A stretch of DNA of 7,456 nucleotides from UBA1081 sp045658165 (GTDB lineage: Bacteria > Bacillota > Clostridia > Oscillospirales > Acutalibacteraceae). The translations under genes were made by a program, and so were the position numbers. Below are positions 1-7,400 of the stretch, piece by piece. Each line of letters starts with the position of its first letter. The first letter of the stretch is position 1. The stretch spans positions 1 through 7,456 of the forward strand of contig JAZOUN010000043.1 in NCBI GenBank assembly GCA_045658165.1. Direction: 5' to 3'. The notes below the pieces were generated by a model, which saw nothing but the letters and a program-made list of their open reading frames with translations, made no database searches and was not told the origin of the DNA.

Positions 1-1
1 T

Positions 2-868
2 TTTGCAGACAGCGATAAACTTAAATACTGGATGCCTGTTGACTGGTATAACGGCGGTATGGAACACGTTACAAGACATCTTATCTATTCAAGATTCTGG
101 TATAAATTCCTTTATGACCTCGGTGAAGTTCCTTATGCAGAGCCTAACGCAAAGAGAACTGCTCAGGGACTTATCCTCGGTCCCGACGGTGTAAAGATGA
201 GTAAGTCAAGAGGTAATGTTATTGACCCCAACGAAGTTGTTGATTCAATGGGTGCTGACGTTCTTCGTACTTACGTTCTCTTCATGGGTGACTATGAGCA
301 GGCTGCTCCCTGGAGCGAAGACAGCGTTAAGGGCTGTAAGAGATTCGTTGACAGAATCTGGAATCTTCTTGAAATCGTAACAGACGGCGACGCATATTCA
401 GCAGAACTTTCAAGCTCAATGCATAAGACAATCAAGAAAGTTTCAGAAGATATAGAAGCAATGAAGTTCAACACAGCAATTGCTGCTCTTATGACACTTC
501 TTAACCAGATTTATGCAAAGGGTTCTATAAACAATGAAGAACTCAAGACACTCCTTCTTCTTGTCAATCCTTTTGCTCCTCACGTTACAGAAGAAATGTG
601 GGAAAAGATGAATTTCGGCGGTGCTGTTACAGATCAGTCATGGCCTGAGTTTGACGAAGCAAAGTGTGTTGATGCAACTGTTGAAATCGCAGTTCAGGTC
701 AACGGTAAGATAAAGGCAAGAATCAATGTTGCAACTGAAATTTCCAATGAAGATGCTATCGCAGCTGCAAAGGAAGTTGACGCTGTCAAGGAAATCATTG
801 ACGGTAAGCAGGTTGTAAAAGAGCTTTACGTAAAGGGTAAGCTTGTAAATATTGTAGTTAAAATGTAA
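2..868 (+). CDS. leuS: Leucyl-tRNA synthetase, C-terminal part (5' truncated by window edge)
   Basis: Class I aminoacyl-tRNA synthetase that charges tRNA-Leu with leucine in the cytoplasm. The reading frame is open from base 2, so the gene starts outside the window. 288 residues are visible of a family norm of about 800, so the HIGH motif and most or all of the editing domain are missing. The fragment opens with the typical LeuRS stretch KYWMPVDWYNGGMEHV, followed by the KMSKS catalytic loop (KMSKSRGNV, bases 194-220). Next comes the helical anticodon-binding domain, with NPFAPHVTEEMW near bases 566-603. The small C-terminal domain contains VQVNGKIKARI and ends in VVKM. Codon use is strongly biased (many AAC, GGT, CTT), as expected for a highly expressed housekeeping gene. 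A strong terminator follows directly. Identification is certain, and the 3' end is intact. Confidence 0.97.
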   Translation, partial: FADSDKLKYWMPVDWYNGGMEHVTRHLIYSRFWYKFLYDLGEVPYAEPNAKRTAQGLILGPDGVKMSKSRGNVIDPNEVVDSMGADVLRTYVLFMGDYEQAAPWSEDSVKGCKRFVDRIWNLLEIVTDGDAYSAELSSSMHKTIKKVSEDIEAMKFNTAIAALMTLLNQIYAKGSINNEELKTLLLLVNPFAPHVTEEMWEKMNFGGAVTDQSWPEFDEAKCVDATVEIAVQVNGKIKARINVATEISNEDAIAAAKEVDAVKEIIDGKQVVKELYVKGKLVNIVVKM

Positions 869-873
869 TTCGG

Positions 874-904
874 TTTCGGGTAGTCTTCGGCTACCCGAAA
901 TTTT
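874..904 (+). terminator. Rho-independent terminator of leuS
   Basis: A perfect 10-bp stem, TTTCGGGTAG (874-883) with CTACCCGAAA (891-900), is followed by TTTT (901-904). The 7-base loop can extend by a C-G pair closing a UUCG tetraloop, leaving U884 bulged. It begins 6 bases after the leuS stop codon. The U-run is short, but the stem is strong. It separates leuS from the asparaginase-family gene only 24 bases downstream. Confidence 0.9.
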
Positions 905-928
905 GCATATAATAAAACAGGTGATTTT

Positions 929-1924
929 ATGAAAATACTTGTAGTTTTTACAGGCGGCACAATCGGAAGCAGTGTTTCTGACGGTTGGATTGCTCCGTCA
1001 GATGATATGAAATATCTGCTTATAAATAAATACCGTGAAAAAACAGGTGACAATACTCATTTTGATACAGTGTCTCCTTATACTGTTCTGAGTGAGAATC
1101 TTTCAGCTGAACACCTTAATCAGCTGATATCCTGTGTCAGAGAAAACATTTCGGGGTATGACGGAATAATTGTCACTCACGGAACAGATTCTTTGCAGTA
1201 TTCTGCATCAGCATTGGCATACGCATTAGGTACAGATGTTACTCCCGTTGTTCTTGTGTCAAGTAATTATCCTCTTGAAGACGAAAGGGCAAACGGACTT
1301 GATAATTTCATCGGTGCAGTTGAATTTATAAAATCAGGTGCGGGCAGGGGAGTTTTTGTAAGCTACAGGAATGCAGACGAAGATACATGTATTCATCTTG
1401 CAACCCGTGTTACAACGCATTGTGAGTGTTTTGATGAAATTTACAGTATAGATAAACAGCCGTATGCGGTTTATAACGGTGCTTTAATTGTAAATCCTGA
1501 ATGCAACATTTATCCTTGCCTCGGGACAGAAAAAATTTCATTTAGTAAAAAATCAGGAATTCTATCAGTAACTGCAATGCCGGGTGACAGTTTTTCTTAT
1601 AACCTTGCTGATTATAAATCTGTTATATTACGTCCGTATCATTCAGGTACGCTCAACACAGCAGATGAATCATTTTTGTCTTTCTGCAAAAGAGCATCAG
1701 CCTCGGGAATCCCCGTGTTTGTTGTTAATGTCAGCGGAGGAATTACCTATGAATCATCAAAAATTCTTGAAAATTCCGGTGTTATAATTCTTCCCAAGTC
1801 GTCATTTGCATCAGTTTATATGAAAATCTGGCTGGGACTTAGTATAAATGCAGATATTGAGTCCTTTGTTAAGTCTCCGCTGGCTGCAGAATTTTGTAAT
1901 TTTAAGCAAATTGACTGCAATTAA
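929..1924 (+). CDS. L-asparaginase-family protein (cytoplasmic type)
   Basis: 331 residues with no signal peptide, the usual length of bacterial type I/II L-asparaginases, which hydrolyse asparagine to aspartate and ammonia. The N-terminus VVFTGGTIGSS holds the first signature with nucleophile candidate T11. The second signature, IIVTHGTDSLQYSA, supplies T86 and D87. S55-E56 sits where substrate-binding Ser-Gln is found in E. coli AnsB. The oddity is the stretch around R160 (ATRVTTHCECFDE). It aligns with the family pattern R-x-x-K-x-H, but threonine (T163) replaces the catalytic lysine, and the mobile-loop tyrosine is not obvious either. It may therefore be a divergent or non-asparaginase amidohydrolase. 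The ATG at 929 has AGGTGA (919-924) five bases upstream. Codon use is less biased than in leuS. No convincing promoter of its own was found between the terminator and the start. Family membership is firm; the exact reaction is not. Confidence 0.88.
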   Translation: MKILVVFTGGTIGSSVSDGWIAPSDDMKYLLINKYREKTGDNTHFDTVSPYTVLSENLSAEHLNQLISCVRENISGYDGIIVTHGTDSLQYSASALAYALGTDVTPVVLVSSNYPLEDERANGLDNFIGAVEFIKSGAGRGVFVSYRNADEDTCIHLATRVTTHCECFDEIYSIDKQPYAVYNGALIVNPECNIYPCLGTEKISFSKKSGILSVTAMPGDSFSYNLADYKSVILRPYHSGTLNTADESFLSFCKRASASGIPVFVVNVSGGITYESSKILENSGVIILPKSSFASVYMKIWLGLSINADIESFVKSPLAAEFCNFKQIDCN

Positions 1925-1986
1925 CTACTACGGATTGTGGTTATTGCTGAAAATGTTGAATATTGATACTTTTTTGCGTTAAAGTG

Positions 1987-2015
1987 TTGATTTATAATAT
2001 GATTTGGTTTATTAT
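1987..2015 (+). promoter_or_regulatory. Candidate sigma-A-type promoter of the peptide cassette
   Basis: TTGATT (1987-1992) as the -35 and TATTAT (2010-2015) as the -10, with a 17-base spacer. This is the best-spaced pair in the gap and would start transcription near 2022, about 48 bases before the small-peptide ATG. Perfect TATAAT hexamers at 1993-1998 and 2024-2029 lack a properly spaced -35. In such AT-rich DNA chance matches are common, so this is a reasonable guess only. Confidence 0.5.
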
Positions 2016-2030
2016 ATTAAAGATATAATA
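2010..2030. repeat. AT inverted repeat overlapping the -10 region
   Basis: TATTATAT (2010-2017) and ATATAATA (2023-2030) form a perfect 8-base inverted repeat around the spacer TAAAG. A second repeat, TATAATA (1993-1999) with TATTATA (2010-2016), shares its right arm. The position over the predicted -10 and start site would suit an operator or mutually exclusive hairpins. All arms are pure A/T, so chance is a real alternative. Confidence 0.35.
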
Positions 2031-2069
2031 GCATATTTATAATATTATTTATGTATTGGAGATAATATA

Positions 2070-2306
2070 ATGAAACACTATTCAAAACCTGAAATAATGT
2101 TTGAAAGCTTTGAACTTTCAGAAAACATTGCATCTTGTGAACTTATTGCTGATACTCCGGCGGTGAGATATTCATGTCCTGTTGTTGATGAAGAAAGCGG
2201 ATGGACTATTTTTACATCAGGCTCAGGATGCAGCCAGACACCTGCAGACGGTGAACAGATCTGCTACGAAGTTCCCTTTGAAGCTTTCAATGTATATAAG
2301 TCATAA
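2070..2306 (+). CDS. Small Cys-containing peptide, probable RiPP precursor
   Basis: 78 residues with no signal peptide or membrane segment. The N-terminal part (residues 1-25, with KPEIMFESFELSENIASCE) looks like a leader: a short basic start, then a KPxIxxESFxLSxxIAxC pattern of a kind seen in small peptides of gut Clostridia. The C-terminal part (about 30-78) is rich in Gly, Ser, Thr and acidic residues and carries C36, C54 and C65; C23 lies at the end of the leader-like part. The segment GWTIFTSGSGCS (44-55) is the most core-like stretch. The ATG is preceded by GGAG (2058-2061) with 8-base spacing. It is the first gene of a tight run with a lipoprotein, a radical SAM/SPASM enzyme and a PqqD-like protein, which is the classical setting for a modified peptide. 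The cleavage site and final structure cannot be read from sequence. An alternative is a small structural or regulatory protein unrelated to RiPPs. Confidence 0.75.
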   Translation: MKHYSKPEIMFESFELSENIASCELIADTPAVRYSCPVVDEESGWTIFTSGSGCSQTPADGEQICYEVPFEAFNVYKS

Positions 2307-2327
2307 TTTTTCTGTTGGTAGAAAATA

Positions 2328-3038
2328 ATGAAAAAACTGTTGATTCTTTGTCTTTGTTTTCTTGTGCTGACATTTTCAGCATGTAAAACAGCAGAATCAG
2401 AATCTGAACGCGCAACTGAAAATGCTGATAGTGTAAATGAAGTTGTCAGCGTCAGTGAAACCGATTATATGGCGCAGGAACAGGGAATATGCGTTCTTAG
2501 TGCCTGCAGGGCAGAAATAAGTGAAGATTCAACCGATAGTGAAAGCGTTGAATCATTGGCACTTATTATCTGTAACAATTCAGATAAAACTCTCAAGTAC
2601 GGTCAGGTGTATATTGATTTTCCTGACGGTACATACTATTCATTCACTCTTACAACATTACCCCCGGGTGAATATTGCAGAGTTGTCGAAGACAATAACT
2701 CTCCTTACAGAAGTATAGCTGAAGAGTTTCCGAAAGTATCCCTGCAGAATCTTGTATTTTTCCTTGAAGAACCGTCTGTATATTCAGATATTCTGCTTAT
2801 CAACGGAACAAACGGCATAATAAGCATAAAAAACATCTCAGAAACAGAGATAACCGAAAATATAATAATTTATTACAAAGACTACATAAATAATACTTTT
2901 ACAAGCGGTGTGACTTACCGTGTAACGGTAAAAGACGGACTTGCTCCGGGTGAAATCAAGCAGGTTACTGCAAACCACTTCAGACAGAATGAAAGTAAGC
3001 TGATGTTTGTTCAGCTTATTCCTGCGGAGGTGGAATAA
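2328..3038 (+). CDS. Predicted lipoprotein with two beta-rich modules
   Basis: 236 residues. It has a type II signal: basic MKK, hydrophobic LLILCLCFLVLTF, then a lipobox ending SAC with C19 as the lipidated residue. Phe at -3 is slightly unusual. Mature protein would be anchored to the outer face of the membrane. A Ser/Glu-rich linker (about 21-45) leads to two similar modules. The first (about 78-121) has a CNNSD turn and ends TLPPGEYCRVVE; the second (about 163-218) has a KNISE turn and ends GLAPGEIKQVTA. The layout resembles small beta-sandwich (FxLYD-like) domains, but no specific family is recognised and the function is unknown. The start is 21 bases after the peptide gene, with only a weak ribosome binding site (GGTAG near 2317), so translation may be coupled. 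Its stop overlaps the next gene's start by one base (TAATG). It could display, bind or give protection against the peptide, but none of these is shown. Confidence 0.85.
   Translation: MKKLLILCLCFLVLTFSACKTAESESERATENADSVNEVVSVSETDYMAQEQGICVLSACRAEISEDSTDSESVESLALIICNNSDKTLKYGQVYIDFPDGTYYSFTLTTLPPGEYCRVVEDNNSPYRSIAEEFPKVSLQNLVFFLEEPSVYSDILLINGTNGIISIKNISETEITENIIIYYKDYINNTFTSGVTYRVTVKDGLAPGEIKQVTANHFRQNESKLMFVQLIPAEVE
3026..3030 (+). promoter_or_regulatory. Ribosome binding site GGAGG of the radical SAM gene
   Basis: A perfect GGAGG inside the last codons of the lipoprotein gene, 7 bases before the ATG at 3038. It fixes that start and makes the radical SAM gene the best-initiated member of the cassette. 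Confidence 0.85.
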
Positions 3039-4147
3039 TGGCAGAAGTTGAACCTAAGATATCAACCTATCTGCATTCCAAAGGTGCAAGGCTTGGAATT
3101 CCTGTTTCAGGCAGTTTCGAACTTACAAGAAAATGTAATTTCAACTGCAAAATGTGTTATGTGCATTGCACAGATACATCATCAGATAAGGAACTCACCA
3201 CCGAACAGTGGCTCAAAATAGCAGAAAATGCAAAAAAAGAAGGACTTCTCTTTCTTCTTATCACAGGCGGAGAACCTTTGTTAAGACCTGATTTTAAAGA
3301 GCTTTATACTCAGTTTTCGAAAATGGGTTTTATGGTTTCAATAAATACCAACGGAAGCCTCTTCAATGACAGCATTTTTGAGTTATTCAGTGAGTATCCG
3401 CCCGCAAGAGTTAATATATCCCTTTACGGCGCGAGTGATGCAACATACCAATCTCTCTGCGAAACAGAGAAATTCGGTACTGTCATCAATAATATCAGAC
3501 GTATTAAGGCTATGGGTATCCCTGTTCGTCTCAATTGCGTGTTTAACAGATACAATATTGAAGATACGCAGGAAATATACCGCATAGCAAACGAAAATAA
3601 CCTCATAATCAAAGATACTTCTTATATGTATCCACCATTGAGGTCAAAAGGGCAGACCGGAGGCAATGACGCAAGACTTTCGCCCGAGGATGCCGCAAAA
3701 AATACAATTTTCTGCCGGAAATTGCTTTATGGTGAAGAATCACTCAGGTCAAAGGCAAAAGAAATCATGGCATTGCATCCTCCCGAGTGCGATCCCGATG
3801 CCGAAGGTGACGGAATGCGTTGCAGGGCAGGAAAGAGCAGTTTCTGGGTAACATATGACGGCAGAATGATGCCATGCGGAATGCTTACACAGCCCGCTGT
3901 ATCATTACTCAGCAGCAGTTTTGCAGATGCTTGGCAGCAGATTCGTTCAAAGACAGCAGAAATCAGACTTCCCAAGGAATGTCAGAGCTGTTATTACAAA
4001 CCTATCTGCAGTGTATGTGCCGCAATGTGCTATACAGAAACAGGCAGATTCAACAGTAAACCGGATTATATCTGCTCAATGGTAAAATCCATGGCAGATG
4101 AGTATGTAAAACTATTCGGAAAGGACGGTGAACATAATGAAAATTAA
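3038..4147 (+). CDS. Radical SAM/SPASM peptide maturase
   Basis: 369 residues, cytoplasmic. The radical SAM core begins with ELTRKCNFNCKMCYVHC, where C33, C37 and C40 form the CX3CX2C site for the 4Fe-4S cluster that cleaves S-adenosylmethionine. TGGEP (76-80) is the SAM-binding motif. The C-terminal SPASM domain, which normally carries auxiliary Fe-S clusters, shows C262 then DGRMMPC (C280), CQSCYYKPICSVCAAMC (C315, C318, C324, C327, C331) and C346. SPASM enzymes next to PqqD-like proteins typically modify ribosomal peptides by thioether or carbon-carbon bonds; anaerobic sulfatase-maturing enzymes are a related alternative, but no sulfatase is visible here. It starts by a TAATG overlap with the lipoprotein and overlaps the PqqD-like gene by 11 bases, so translation is likely coupled. 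The most likely substrate is the 78-residue peptide at 2070. Enzyme class is certain; bond type and substrate are inferred. Confidence 0.93.
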   Translation: MAEVEPKISTYLHSKGARLGIPVSGSFELTRKCNFNCKMCYVHCTDTSSDKELTTEQWLKIAENAKKEGLLFLLITGGEPLLRPDFKELYTQFSKMGFMVSINTNGSLFNDSIFELFSEYPPARVNISLYGASDATYQSLCETEKFGTVINNIRRIKAMGIPVRLNCVFNRYNIEDTQEIYRIANENNLIIKDTSYMYPPLRSKGQTGGNDARLSPEDAAKNTIFCRKLLYGEESLRSKAKEIMALHPPECDPDAEGDGMRCRAGKSSFWVTYDGRMMPCGMLTQPAVSLLSSSFADAWQQIRSKTAEIRLPKECQSCYYKPICSVCAAMCYTETGRFNSKPDYICSMVKSMADEYVKLFGKDGEHNEN

Positions 4148-4400
4148 TTTTGAGTTGGTTCATCGTGAAATAGCAGGTGATCATGTGCTTGTACCCGTCG
4201 GTAAAACAAGCAGTATGTTCAAAGGTCTGTTTCCCCTTACCGAAACAGGTGCATTTATATGGAATCTTCTGCCCGAGGCAGAAAATGAAGATTACATTGT
4301 AAATAAACTTCTCGAAGAATATGAGGCTGACCGTGAAACCGTTCAGAACGATGTAACTCAGTTTCTCACAAAACTTCGTGAATTCAGAATAATTGACTAG
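4137..4400 (+). CDS. PqqD-like peptide chaperone (RiPP recognition element)
   Basis: 87 residues matching the PqqD family in length and pattern. There is an N-terminal beta section (FELVHREIAGDHVLVPVG), a helix LTETGAFIWNLL (34-45), then IVNKLLEEYEADRETVQNDV and a terminal helix FLTKLREFRIID. PqqD proteins are winged-helix-like leader binders that bring a precursor peptide to its radical SAM enzyme. Here the protein is free-standing and would recognise the leader-like start of the peptide at 2070. The ATG at 4137 is preferred. A GTG at 4128 is in frame, but the only AGGA (4122-4125) is just 2 bases before it, whereas GGTG (4127-4130) is well spaced for 4137. It overlaps the end of the radical SAM gene by 11 bases. 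The TAG stop is embedded in the ribosome binding site of the next gene. Confidence 0.9.
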   Translation: MKINFELVHREIAGDHVLVPVGKTSSMFKGLFPLTETGAFIWNLLPEAENEDYIVNKLLEEYEADRETVQNDVTQFLTKLREFRIID

Positions 4401-4403
4401 GAG
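4399..4403 (+). promoter_or_regulatory. Ribosome binding site AGGAG overlapping the PqqD-like stop codon
   Basis: AGGAG shares two bases with the TAG stop of the upstream gene. It lies 5 bases before ATG 4409 and 11 bases before ATG 4415, both in frame. The arrangement implies translation of the secreted protein follows that of the PqqD-like protein on the same message. Confidence 0.8.
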
Positions 4404-4408
4404 ATGAA

Positions 4409-7400
4409 ATGTCAATGAAAAAGAACGTTTTTAAAAGAGCTTTATCAATGGCAATGGCAGTGCTTATGGTACTGTCTTGCTGGGTATGGTTTGAGCCTGC
4501 ACAGGTGATGGCTGATGCTGCGGCATCAACACTCAAAGACCATTATCTGTTTGCTTACTTTACAGGTACAAGTAAAGAAGGTCAGACCATTCATCTTGCT
4601 GTTTCCAAGGACGGTTATAACTACACAGCGCTTCGTAACAACGAACCTGTTATTATTCCGTCAAAGGGTGTAGGTAACGTCCGTGACCCTTATATCTGGT
4701 ACAATGAACAGGATAACTATTACTATATCCTTGCAACCGACCTTGACTTTACAGACGGCGGCGGTGATTACAGTAATAACTCACAGTCATTTATTATCTG
4801 GCGTTCAAAGGATCTTGTAAACTGGTACGATGAAACATTTATCGACGTCAGCAAGATGGCACATCTTATCGGTGATACAAGAAATATGTCCGCAGTATGG
4901 GCTCCTCAGGTTCTCTGGGACGGTTCTGCATATGTTGTTTACTTCACACTTGCTTGTAACGCAACAAGCTGGTTTGATATTGTTTACCTCAAAACAACAG
5001 ACCTTATGGACCCCAATGCATATTATGAATTTGACTATATCCTCGGTAACGGAAAAGGTAACGGTGTTGACAATGGCTACGGTGTTATCGACGCTGATAT
5101 TATCCATAACCCCGGTGATGGTAAATACTATCTTTTCTATAAGACAGAATGTAACGGTCACGAAATGGGCTCAACAGCAACAGGCACATCACTCAAGACT
5201 ATTCATTACTATGTAGGTGATACACCCACAGGTCCCTTCAGAAACCCCGGTGACACAAAGTGGAGTAATGCAGGTTTCTCAGTTTTCCCTAACTATACTG
5301 TTTCTCTTGAAGGCTGTAACTCATTCTTTGATAATGACGGTAACCTCCTGATGTATGTCGACGAATTCGAGCATACAAACTATTACACAGGTAAAGCAGA
5401 AGCTTATTTCCACATTGCAAAGTCAAACGGTTATGACTTTACTTCATGGTCATATCCTGATGTAAACAGTCATAACATCAACTCTCTTTCACCCCGTCAC
5501 GGCTCTGTTGTTAAAATCACAGAGGCTGAATACAACAGACTTCTTAATAACTCCTATAACATAACTTCATCTTCATATCCCGAAACAGAAGTTCTTGATG
5601 ACCATCTTGTTGCAAAGTATTTCACAACATCTGATGTAAAATGGAATGCTGTTTACGGTCAGCCTAACCTTGCTTCAGCAACAGGCATCACAATGGTTGA
5701 CGACCCCTCCATCGGTTACTATGCACAGTTTGATTCAACAAACGGTGGTTGGGCAGATGTTGATTTTGACTCACTGTTCCTGAAAACAAACGGGCTGAAT
5801 TACGAAGACGGTTTCACAATCACATTCAGTGCGATGCTTCAGCCCAATGCATCTGTCAATAATGAAAATAATGACCGTATCTATGAAATTGCCGATGTCT
5901 TCGGTTCAAGAACAGGCGTCGAGCATTATACACACTTCTCTCCCGGTGGTGGTGGTAACGGTTCTTACATTGGTAACTACAACGGTCCTGTAGATGGCGG
6001 TAATGACTGGCTTAACGATAAAGACCGTGCAAACCGAGATGATGAATGTTTCCACGAATATATCATCAGTTATGCCACAGGTAACGTTATGGTTTATGTT
6101 GACGGTGAACTTGTTATTTCAAGAAACCGTTTCACAGGTGTCAAACTTGACGAATCCTGGTATAAGGCTCTCGGTTCAAATGCTACTATGAGAATCGGCC
6201 GTTCAGGTTGGGATGCTGACCCCTTGTTCAAGGGCAGAATCCAGAATCTTTGCATCTATGACTGCTCCATGTCATATTATGATGCACAGTCAATGAACGA
6301 TGACTTTAAAGAGGAAAATGGTTGGGTTGAGAAAGAAAATTATACAGGTATTACATCTGTTGTACCTACATTTTCCGCTTCAAATGCATCACAGATGGAA
6401 CCTCTCAGAGACACTAATTTCAGTAATGTTTTATATTCACAGCATTTAGCAGGAAACCCGTGGGGAACTGGAGAATCTGCAAATCCTACTCATGACGACT
6501 ATATAGATTATGCTGCAACATACTATTCATCAAATAATGTTCATTTTGGTATCTATTATTCAAAATTGACAGTTTTGCTGATTGACGGTATAAATCCAGC
6601 ATTGATACCTGTTGAAGTAGCAGGTCGTATCAATCATAAAGACAGAGAATCATATCTTTCTTCAGTTTATCCTTCAAACGGTGGCTCCGAATCTGATAAT
6701 CCGGAGTTTAAACTTCAGGCTCCTTGGGTTGGTTGGAATTCTGATACTAATTATCATGAAACGATAAAAAATCCTGATGGTGAAAATCATCGAATAGGAC
6801 ATAATCAGTCAACTTCGTTCTCTTCTGCATGGCTCGATGATCAGAATAGCCAGTCCAGAAAGATTCAGTACTATGCAAGTACACTTCGTGTTGACGAGGC
6901 TAATCTTGACTTTGGTGGTTCATACTATAAAAAATATGACCTTATCTGGCGTATGAAAGGCTATGTTGACAGCCCCGGCTCATTCTCTGTTCCTGTGGCT
7001 ACCAAGAACAATCCTATATATCTTATTGATTTCAGACCTATTATTGCTCTTCGTAATGAAATAACAGAAGATGAGTACAATAAAGTAATGAATAATCCTG
7101 ACCTCTGCCCCGAACTTAAGCAGAAGTATGCATCAGCTGTTTATACAATCAGAACACTTGATCCCAATAACTTCGGTTTTGCTGCTTCACCTGTAACAGC
7201 AACGAAGGCTTTAGGAAAGGCTATCGGAGAAGCAGTCGGTACATACAACGGTGTTATGGATGAAATTGCAAGAGAAAAAGCATCAGGCAATTACGGTCAT
7301 CAGCCTTCACAGTTTGAAGCCCGTGAAGAAACCTGTGCAGTGGCAGGTCTTACAGCAGGTTCATACTGCGTAATCTGTGGTGAAATTCTTGAAGAACAGG

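Larger units (their letters stand above)
1925..2069 (+). other. AT-rich intergenic control region
   Basis: A 145-base gap between the asparaginase-family gene and the peptide cassette. It is extremely AT-rich from about 1951 onward. It holds the promoter candidate at 1987-2015, short AT inverted repeats at 1993-2016 and 2010-2030, and the ribosome binding site GGAG at 2058-2061. No coding potential was seen. A possible imperfect hairpin (1917-1947) overlaps the upstream stop codon but has no adjacent T-run. Confidence 0.7.

Noticed and set aside
908..913. Perfect TATAAT just upstream of the asparaginase-family gene
   Set aside because: The matching -35 position would fall in the terminator hairpin (CTTCGG), and the start site would cut into the ribosome binding site.
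1917..1947. Imperfect hairpin at the end of the asparaginase-family gene (GCAAT-AAC with GTT-ATTGC) as a terminator
   Set aside because: It overlaps the stop codon, has a bulge and wobble pairs, and the only T-run (1970-1975) is over 20 bases away, so it is not a convincing intrinsic terminator.
4128..4400. GTG start at 4128 for the PqqD-like protein
   Set aside because: The nearest Shine-Dalgarno-like AGGA is only 2 bases upstream; the ATG at 4137 is better spaced and begins at the usual PqqD N-terminus.
4050..4415. Minus-strand frame of 121 codons opposite the PqqD-like gene
   Set aside because: It lies over two well-supported overlapping genes, has no recognisable domain, and has no initiation signal.
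4805..5161. Minus-strand open frame of 118 codons and a plus-strand frame of 128 codons (4830-5216) inside the secreted protein gene
   Set aside because: They are out-of-frame shadows of the GH43-like domain with low-complexity Val/Thr/Ile composition and no ribosome binding site.
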